Part shown: positions 33,681-40,131 of the stretch, piece by piece
Layout: each line of letters starts with the position of its first letter
Position numbering within the stretch: position 1 is the first letter of the stretch
Assembly: GCA_026991535.1 (NCBI GenBank)
Contig: JALXBH010000247.1
Coordinates: 1 to 42,536 of the forward strand
Length of the DNA: 42,536 nt
Source: Calditrichia bacterium
Lineage (GTDB): Bacteria; Calditrichota; Calditrichia; Calditrichales; J004
Direction of reading: 5' to 3'
Program-made: the position numbers and the translations under genes
The notes under the pieces: generated by a model
What the model saw: only the letters and a program-made list of their open reading frames with translations
Databases searched by the model: none
What the model was told of the DNA's origin: nothing

Positions 33681-34850
33681 ATGCATGAGAAAATATCCTT
33701 TAAAAGATTGATAGAGGACATATCCGCCCGGGGCGGTGTGTCGCAAAATCTCAGTCGTCTGTTCGTTCGTGAAATGGCCGCTGTCATCAGGGAGGGTCTG
33801 CTTGAGGACGGGGTGGTGCAACTGAGCGGTTTAGGTATCTTCCGCCTGAAAAATATTGGCGAACGTTCCGGGCGCGATCCTGTAACTGGTCAGGCCATCA
33901 CGATTCCGGCCCATCGTAAGGTCTATTTTAAGCCTGAAAAAAGGTTAAGGGAATTGATAAATACGCAATATGCCCATTTAAAACCCTTACCCCTGGAGCC
34001 CGCTCCGGAAACGAAAACAGAAGCCGACGCTTTTAACCGCTTTTTAAATGATTCCTTTGTGGATGGCGCCATCGAAGCAAAAGTGGACACTGAAGAGACT
34101 CCTTTGATGTCCCGGGCCGCCGGTGAGCCGAAAAGCAGCCCGGAGAAGGAGATTAAATATGCTCCGGCGATTGTGCACAAAGGCCCTCTGCCTGTGGGAA
34201 CAGGGGAGAAGAAAACATCACCGCCGGAAGAGGAAAGTCACTCACGCAAGGGGCTTTATGCCACTATATTTGTAATCCTGTTGCTCATTTTTGTTTATAT
34301 GAATTATAAACCCGAAGACGACGGTTCCCGCGCGGAAGAGCAAACAGTGTCGACGCTCGCTCCTCAGGCCGGGGTAGAAACCGTTGTCGGTAATGAAAAA
34401 AAACAAAAAGCGGAGGACATGCCAAAGACGCCCCCGTTATCCAAACCGGCGCCGGAGGCGGAGTCCGTAAGTAAAAGAAGCGCGCGTAGTCATCTTACCC
34501 GGCACGGTGAAAGCCTGTGGCGTTTGGCCAGGCACTATTATGATAACGGTTATTTATGGCCGCTGCTTTACGAGGCCAATCATGATAAAATTGAAAATCC
34601 GGACTTTTTGGTTAGGGGACTTACCCTGAAGATTCCTGCACTTGAGGGCAGCTTTAAAAAGCCTACGGAAGCGGACAGGGAAATGCTGGCCCTTGGGCAT
34701 CTGCGGGCCTATAAGGCCTACCGCCAACGCAACCATGACGAAGCCGTGGATCATCTGCGCGTAGCTTTCAGGTACGCGCCGGAGCTTATCAACTCTTATG
34801 CCGACGAAATTGACAGCCGGGACGGGCTGGTTCTTTCAAATATTCCCTAA
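33681..34850 (+). CDS. HU-TM-LysM-TPR protein, possible nucleoid-envelope tether
   Basis: The 389-residue protein starts with an HU-like DNA-binding domain (residues 1-95; VQLSGLGIFRLKNI, then RDPVTGQAITIPAHRKVYFKP). A low-complexity acidic/proline linker and one membrane helix follow (191-209, YATIFVILLLIFVYM). Beyond the membrane come another linker, a LysM domain (about 270-320, RHGESLWRLARHYYDNGYLW to LTLKIPA), and a TPR-like helical pair (about 338-370). With cytoplasmic HU and periplasmic LysM, the protein could connect DNA to peptidoglycan. Proteins with HU plus a TM and SPOR domain are known in Bacteroidetes; I do not know this LysM variant. ATG 33681 has AAGGA upstream. Confidence 0.82.
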   Translation: MHEKISFKRLIEDISARGGVSQNLSRLFVREMAAVIREGLLEDGVVQLSGLGIFRLKNIGERSGRDPVTGQAITIPAHRKVYFKPEKRLRELINTQYAHLKPLPLEPAPETKTEADAFNRFLNDSFVDGAIEAKVDTEETPLMSRAAGEPKSSPEKEIKYAPAIVHKGPLPVGTGEKKTSPPEEESHSRKGLYATIFVILLLIFVYMNYKPEDDGSRAEEQTVSTLAPQAGVETVVGNEKKQKAEDMPKTPPLSKPAPEAESVSKRSARSHLTRHGESLWRLARHYYDNGYLWPLLYEANHDKIENPDFLVRGLTLKIPALEGSFKKPTEADREMLALGHLRAYKAYRQRNHDEAVDHLRVAFRYAPELINSYADEIDSRDGLVLSNIP

Positions 34851-34858
34851 ACACCGAT

Positions 34859-34905
34859 CCCGGGCGCATTACGTTTGCATATCTATAAAAACATACGGCG
34901 CCGGG
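34859..34905. other. Hairpin between HU-LysM and protease genes
   Basis: CCCGG-G-CGC (34859-34867) pairs with GCG-CCGGG (34898-34905) with one bulged G, and the loop adds CGTTTG/CATACG with one mismatch. It may be a terminator-like or regulatory structure, but no T tract follows directly, so its function is uncertain. Confidence 0.35.
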
Positions 34906-34953
34906 AGAGAGATTTACACAAAATTTTTCATTAAATAAGATGGGAGGAGCGTT

Positions 34954-35988
34954 ATGGCCTTGTCAATCCAGGAAGCCCGCTCGCTTATCAGGGATGTCCG
35001 GCAGACGCTTATGGAAAAGAGAAATGTTGTGGCCACCGGAATAGGATATAAGCATGTAGACGGAAGGAAAACCGACACCCTGTGCCTGGTCTGTTCGGTG
35101 GAACATAAGCAGAACTTACAAAGCCTGTCCTTAAACGAACGCATTCCCGCAGAGATTGACGGCCTGCCGACCGATGTGTTTGCCACCGGGCCGTTGAGTA
35201 TTTTTCAGAATCACAAGGCGCGTCATCGCCCGGCGATGGGCGGTATCAGTCTGGGGCATTATGCCATTACGGCGGGCACGCTTGGCTGCACGGTAATGAA
35301 AGATGGCGAAAAATACATCCTTTCCAATAATCATGTCATGGCCAACAGCAACGACGCTTCAATCGGCGATGATATCCTGCAACCCGGACCCACCGACGGA
35401 GGCAGCCGGCAAAATGATGTTTTGGCACGGCTGAGCGATTTTGTGCCCATCCGTTATGATAATGAGCCGGACCCCGGCGGAAACGGGGGCGGAGACAGCG
35501 GATGCGCCATCGCCAATGCCTCGGCACATATTCTAAACGCCCTTTCGGCCATGGCCGGGCGCAAGTCGCGGCTAAAGGCCGTCTATGAGCCGCGGGCCGC
35601 CGATAATCTGGTAGATGCCGCCATCGCCAAACCACTCAATCAGGATGATTTATTGACGGATATTCTGGAAATTGGTTCAATCAGCGGGGTGGCCGAGGGC
35701 CTTTTAGGTATGGATGTTAAGAAAAGCGGAAGAACGACAGCCTATACCGAAGGGCAGATTTTACAGATTGATGTCACATCCCAGGTAAGTTATGGCGCGG
35801 GAAAGACCGCCACGTTTGTGGATCAGCTTATGGCCGGCAACATGAGCGCCGGCGGGGACAGCGGCAGCGCCATATTAAATACCAATAACGAAATCGTGGG
35901 ACTGCTGTTCGCGGGTAGCGCCAACTCCACCATCATCAACAGAATACAAAATGTTTTTGAACTGTTGAATATCGGGCTGCCCGGATGA
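34954..35988 (+). CDS. Trypsin-like serine protease with N-terminal GIG domain
   Basis: The 344-residue protein has a trypsin-fold (S1-like/NAL1-type) catalytic part. The triad is readable as His127 in LSNNHVMA, Asp221 in LVDAAIAKP and Ser303 in AGGDSGSAIL. The N-terminal domain (about 1-80) contains NVVATGIG, a short beta hairpin and IPAEIDGLPTDV. There is no signal peptide, so it is apparently cytoplasmic. GGGAGGAG lies before ATG 34954. An additional GGDSG segment (179-183) occurs in a glycine-rich loop and is probably not catalytic. The next gene, overlapping by ATGA, repeats the N-terminal domain alone. Confidence 0.85.
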   Translation: MALSIQEARSLIRDVRQTLMEKRNVVATGIGYKHVDGRKTDTLCLVCSVEHKQNLQSLSLNERIPAEIDGLPTDVFATGPLSIFQNHKARHRPAMGGISLGHYAITAGTLGCTVMKDGEKYILSNNHVMANSNDASIGDDILQPGPTDGGSRQNDVLARLSDFVPIRYDNEPDPGGNGGGDSGCAIANASAHILNALSAMAGRKSRLKAVYEPRAADNLVDAAIAKPLNQDDLLTDILEIGSISGVAEGLLGMDVKKSGRTTAYTEGQILQIDVTSQVSYGAGKTATFVDQLMAGNMSAGGDSGSAILNTNNEIVGLLFAGSANSTIINRIQNVFELLNIGLPG

Positions 35989-36215
35989 ATGGCGCGGACG
36001 CCCTGGAAAGGGCCAAAAGGGTAAAACGGGGGCACGAAAGCAGCTGGCTGGCAATAAGCAATGTTGTATCCATAGGTATCGGTGAAATTGATAATACTGC
36101 GGGGATTATCATAGGGGTTCGCAATCATCCGGAGTCGGTCAGAGAGAAAGTTCCCCCTAAGATAGATGGCGTGCCGATAGTAATCAAAACCGTTCGTGAA
36201 TTAAAGGCTTTATAA
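35985..36215 (+). CDS. Standalone homologue of the protease N-terminal domain
   Basis: The 76-residue protein aligns with residues 20-80 of the upstream protease: NVVSIGIG versus NVVATGIG, then a hydrophobic strand (IIIGVRNH versus LCLVCSVEH), then VPPKIDGVPIVI versus IPAEIDGLPTDV. It has no catalytic residues or signal peptide. Its ATG overlaps the protease stop (ATGA), so the two are made together. It could be a binding partner, chaperone or inhibitor of the protease, by analogy with detached propeptides. This is inference. Confidence 0.8.
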   Translation: MNGADALERAKRVKRGHESSWLAISNVVSIGIGEIDNTAGIIIGVRNHPESVREKVPPKIDGVPIVIKTVRELKAL

Positions 36216-36304
36216 GGGGCTCTGATTCTATTCACTCTAGCCGCCTCTTTAAAGGTCGTAATGTCTGGTTCCGATAGTCATTCCATAAGCAACAGGAGTG
36301 TACC

Positions 36305-37192
36305 ATGGAAGCAGCAGTACAGACGGACCAACGGACGGAACGCATAGAGCGTATTCTTAGTGCCATTAACGATTCCGACTTATCTTCCATAAAGTCCGTT
36401 GTGGGCAATATTATCCGTTTAATTAACAATCCAAAGTCCACCGCCAGGGATTTAAAGGATATAATAAGCATAGACCCCCCCTTAACCGCGAAAATACTGC
36501 GGGTTTCGAATTCATCTTTTTATGCCGCCCAAACAAAGATTGACGATGTGGGCAAGGCGATTGTCTGGGTAGGTTTCAATACGGTGCGTGAGCTGGCCCT
36601 GCGCCAAAAAGCCTGTGAATTGTTTGACCGGGATGAAGCCATAGAAGGCTACCGCCGCTCCGAGTTATGGGCCTATAGCGTAGCCACGGCGCATTTTGCA
36701 AAAATGATCTATCGCCGTGAGTTTGGCAAAACCGGTGATAATATCTATTCCGCCGGACTGTTGCATAAAATCGGTTTAATCGCCGAGGAGCAGTTTTTAA
36801 GAAAAGCCTTTACCAAAATCCTGCATCTTGCCAATAGCAAGGGCGAACATCTTTCCCGTATTGAGGAAAAGGTTTTTGGTTTTAATCACGCCTATTTGGG
36901 CAGGGAAATAGCCCGGAACTGGAATCTCCCTGAAGAAATCATTAGCTGCATCGCCTATCACACCAACCCCTTTGAGGCACCCGAGGAGCACTTTGAAATA
37001 ACGGCCGTTATGCATGTTGCCGCCATACAATGCCATTTTGCCCAGATTGGCTACTATAGCGCCACACTCTTTGATGATGAACTGTATACCCGTTGTTTGG
37101 AAGCATTGAATCTGGAGCAGGAGTCATTAAACATGATTATCCAGGAAGGACAACTGGAGATAGCGGAAATGCTGGAGAAAGGCGCATTATAG
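36305..37192 (+). CDS. HDOD-domain signalling protein
   Basis: The 295-residue protein consists mainly of an HDOD domain (about residues 40-235): IISIDPPLTAKILRVSNSS near the start, then SAGLLHKIGL and IAYHTNPFEA. In HDOD proteins the catalytic HD residues are usually degenerate, and the domain acts in signalling with kinases or second messengers. No output domain or membrane segment is seen. GGAG precedes the ATG. The gene is directly followed, with no gap, by a hybrid histidine kinase gene. Confidence 0.88.
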   Translation: MEAAVQTDQRTERIERILSAINDSDLSSIKSVVGNIIRLINNPKSTARDLKDIISIDPPLTAKILRVSNSSFYAAQTKIDDVGKAIVWVGFNTVRELALRQKACELFDRDEAIEGYRRSELWAYSVATAHFAKMIYRREFGKTGDNIYSAGLLHKIGLIAEEQFLRKAFTKILHLANSKGEHLSRIEEKVFGFNHAYLGREIARNWNLPEEIISCIAYHTNPFEAPEEHFEITAVMHVAAIQCHFAQIGYYSATLFDDELYTRCLEALNLEQESLNMIIQEGQLEIAEMLEKGAL

Positions 37193-38848
37193 ATGGAAGC
37201 CGTTGTTAAGGATGACACGACCCTGCTTCTGGAAAAGCGAATTAAGCATTTGGAAAACGAGTTAAAACTCACCCGCCGCGAAAAGGATGAGGCCACACAA
37301 AAGTATTTTGAGTTTTACGCGCAAATGGATAATCTGGTTAAGGAACGAACGGCAGAACTTCAACAGACACAGAATGCCCTGGAAGAGAAAAACCGTTCTC
37401 TGGAGGATGCCCTGAAGCTGGTACAAAATGCCAATGCCATACGCAGCGGCTTTCTGGCCAATATCAGCCATGAACTGCGCACACCGCTTAACGCCATTCT
37501 CGGCTTCTCTCAAATTATTTATGAAGAGGAGAAAAAAGAAAATAACGGTCCGGCCAGCTACATAAAACAAATTATACATTCCGCGCACAAACTTACCGAT
37601 TTAATTAATGATCTTATTTCCCTGAGCAAGTTGGAGGCGGGACAGCTTGTGCTTGAAAAAAAAGAAGTGAGCCTGGGCGAAATATTGAATACCTGCCGGG
37701 AGGATCTGTTTAAAAAAATCAAAGAAAAAAATATTGATTTTAAAAAAGTTGTCCCTGATGAAGATCCGGTTTTATTGATAGATGACTATCATGTCAGGCG
37801 TATAATATTTCACCTTGTGGACAATGCCCTGAAACATACAACAGACGGGGAAATTATTTTTGAATCGAAAATTCTATCCTTAAGTAAGGAGAAGGCGACT
37901 CTTTCCCTTTCAATAAAGGATAGCGGTACGGGAATTCCTGAAGGTCATCTGGAAAAGATAAAAAACTATTTAAGCAATCCGCCGTCATCGGCGGATGTGA
38001 GTTATGAGGGGTTGGGTATCGGACTGGTACTTTGCCGCCTGATTGCCGATGAAATGGATGGTACTCTTGAAATTGACAGCGCGGTAGGAGAGGGAACGGA
38101 AGTCCGGCTTCATCTCAGGAATATCAAGGTTGTACGACTTAACGCCTCTGCCGAAAAAACAAACAAGGATTCGGATGTTCCGGAAAAGGTATGCCGGAAA
38201 TTTCTTGTTGTTGATGATACGGTTGAGAACAGCATCCTTATTCAGCGCTTTTATGAAACAAAAGGATACACGGTATGGGGAGCTCCTTCCGTTGAAAAAG
38301 GGTTGGAACTGGCGAAAAAAAATAAACCTGAATTGATACTCATGGACATAAACATGCCCGGAAAGGATGGATATGAAGGTTTACGGCTTTTTAAATCCGA
38401 TAAAGCCCTTGCCCATATTCCGATAATCGCCTTTTCCGCCAGCAACGACAACAGGGATATAGAAAAGGCCCGACGGGCCGGTTTTGATGAATATCTATTA
38501 AAGCCGGTGGATTTTAATACGCTTGATGACCTGTTACATCAATATGGCGGACATCATTCGGAAGACATTATACCTGCGGTAACAAAGAGCAAGTCTTCCA
38601 TTGATTTTAGTGGTTATCCATTGTTGGCCGACCTAGTGGAACGTTATGAACAGCATATAAACGGGCCGGTATTAAGCGAGATTAAGGATACTCTGATTAA
38701 AGTAGGAGAAATAGTGTTTGCCTATAAAAGTGAGGAGTTGGCACATTGGTTTGAAAAAATGTCCAAGGCGCTTATTCAATTTGATATGAGTTACTTAAAA
38801 ACTCAGTTTCAGGTTTTGACAGATACATATACAAAAAGAGAAAAATAA
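37193..38848 (+). CDS. Soluble hybrid histidine kinase with receiver
   Basis: The 551-residue protein has no membrane segment. A long N-terminal coiled coil (about 10-80) leads into HisKA (His93 in NISHELRTPLN), HATPase (VDNALKHT, DSGTGIP, GLGIGLVLC) and a receiver with phospho-acceptor Asp385 in LILMDINMPGKDG and the Lys in LLKPVDF. A C-terminal helical tail of about 90 residues follows. It would receive its signal through the coiled coil or from partner proteins, most likely the HDOD protein whose gene ends at the preceding base. Confidence 0.92.
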   Translation: MEAVVKDDTTLLLEKRIKHLENELKLTRREKDEATQKYFEFYAQMDNLVKERTAELQQTQNALEEKNRSLEDALKLVQNANAIRSGFLANISHELRTPLNAILGFSQIIYEEEKKENNGPASYIKQIIHSAHKLTDLINDLISLSKLEAGQLVLEKKEVSLGEILNTCREDLFKKIKEKNIDFKKVVPDEDPVLLIDDYHVRRIIFHLVDNALKHTTDGEIIFESKILSLSKEKATLSLSIKDSGTGIPEGHLEKIKNYLSNPPSSADVSYEGLGIGLVLCRLIADEMDGTLEIDSAVGEGTEVRLHLRNIKVVRLNASAEKTNKDSDVPEKVCRKFLVVDDTVENSILIQRFYETKGYTVWGAPSVEKGLELAKKNKPELILMDINMPGKDGYEGLRLFKSDKALAHIPIIAFSASNDNRDIEKARRAGFDEYLLKPVDFNTLDDLLHQYGGHHSEDIIPAVTKSKSSIDFSGYPLLADLVERYEQHINGPVLSEIKDTLIKVGEIVFAYKSEELAHWFEKMSKALIQFDMSYLKTQFQVLTDTYTKREK

Positions 38849-38849
38849 A

Positions 38850-40067
38850 ATGAAGAATTTGATACTTATCGTTGATGATGTTGCCGAAAATATTCAGGTT
38901 TTGGGAAAAATACTTTCCGATGACGGTTATGATATTGCTGTTGCGCAAAACGGTATGGATGCCCTGGAAATGGTGGAAAATGTTAAGCCGGATTTGGTTT
39001 TACTCGATGTGATGATGCCCGGAATGAATGGTATCACCGTTTGCCGGAAATTAAAGGAAAAAGAGCAATACACCAATCTTCCGGTTTTGTTTATTTCGGC
39101 AAAGTCCAGTACAGAGGATAAGCTGGAAGGATTTAATGCCGGAGGTGCGGATTATATCGCCAAGCCGTTTGACAGCGCGGAAGTGCTGGCCAGAGTTAAA
39201 ACCCATCTAAAACTCCGCGAAGCAATGGAGCAGGTAGAGCAATACAATAAAAATCTTGAGCATCTTCTGCGTGAAAGAACTAAAAGTTTAATCACAGCCG
39301 AACGAAATGCCGCCTTCAGCCTCTTTAGCCAGGGTATCGTGCACAATCTGAAAAACCCCATAACCATCATTTCCAACGGGGTTCAGCTTCTGGAAATGAA
39401 ATATGAGATGTTGCCCCTGGATGACAACTCAAATCCCGAGTCAATATCACAATTGAAAGAGTTTATCGATTATTCCAGTAAATATTATAAAAAATTTCAT
39501 AACGCCAACAATCAAATGCTAAATATGCTCAACAATCTCATGGCCAAGGTGCGCAGTGACTCCGAAATAGATGCGCGTGTTTTGAATCTGAATGAATTGC
39601 TGGAACAGGAAATTCAATTCTTTAACGCTGATTTACAATTTAAACACAGCACCAAAAAGAATATTGAGCTGACATCGGAACCTCTTTATGTAAAGGTTGT
39701 ACCGGGGGAAGTAAACCAGATATTCCAAAATCTGTTGCGTAATGCGCTGGACGCCATGTATGACCAGGAGGATGCCCGCATTGATATCCGAACATACCGT
39801 AAAGATACACGAGCCTGCTTCTCCATCAGGGATAACGGTCCGGGTATTCCCCGGGAGGTTCAGGAAAATATCTTCGATCCCTTTTTTACAACCAAGCCCA
39901 AGGCCGGGAGCGGCGACGGGCCAACCGGGACAGGACTGGGCCTTTATATGGTAAAATCCCTGGTTGAAAACTATGAAGGGGTGTTGACGCTGAACAGCGA
40001 GCCGGGACAAGGAACCGAGTTTATTGTCAGCTTCCCCTATGTGAAGCCCACATATTCCGTCAATTAA
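38850..40067 (+). CDS. Receiver-histidine kinase (REC-HK) protein
   Basis: The 405-residue protein has an N-terminal receiver (Asp53 in LVLLDVMMPGMNG, Lys in YIAKPFD), a coiled coil (about 120-150), and a kinase core. His165 lies in GIVHNLKNPI, of the HisKA type with N-L-K-N-P, not the usual E-L-R-T-P. The ATPase has LLRNALDAM, DNGPGIP and GTGLGLYMV. It probably receives phosphate on its receiver from the upstream hybrid kinase and relays it (inference). No membrane or DNA-binding domain. The gene starts one base after the upstream stop codon. Confidence 0.92.
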   Translation: MKNLILIVDDVAENIQVLGKILSDDGYDIAVAQNGMDALEMVENVKPDLVLLDVMMPGMNGITVCRKLKEKEQYTNLPVLFISAKSSTEDKLEGFNAGGADYIAKPFDSAEVLARVKTHLKLREAMEQVEQYNKNLEHLLRERTKSLITAERNAAFSLFSQGIVHNLKNPITIISNGVQLLEMKYEMLPLDDNSNPESISQLKEFIDYSSKYYKKFHNANNQMLNMLNNLMAKVRSDSEIDARVLNLNELLEQEIQFFNADLQFKHSTKKNIELTSEPLYVKVVPGEVNQIFQNLLRNALDAMYDQEDARIDIRTYRKDTRACFSIRDNGPGIPREVQENIFDPFFTTKPKAGSGDGPTGTGLGLYMVKSLVENYEGVLTLNSEPGQGTEFIVSFPYVKPTYSVN

Positions 40068-40079
40068 ATTTTCTCTTTC

Positions 40080-40101
40080 TTAAAAGGGCCGGAACTTTTA
40101 A
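40080..40101. other. Small hairpin before purL
   Basis: TTAAAAG (40080-40086) and CTTTTAA (40095-40101) form a 7-bp stem around GGCCGGAA. It lies between the REC-HK stop and the purL start. No T tract follows, so it is not a convincing terminator; no function is assigned. Confidence 0.25.
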
Positions 40102-40131
40102 ATTGGCGCTTCCACATAACAGCGAGGCGTC

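Noticed and set aside
35490-35504. A second catalytic Ser in the protease (GGDSG at residues 179-183)
   Set aside because: It lies in a glycine-rich loop before the catalytic Asp in sequence order. Ser303 in GGDSGSA is in the expected position for the trypsin fold.
40080-40101. Terminator before purL
   Set aside because: The 7-bp stem is present but there is no T tract after it in either direction, so I list it only as a hairpin.
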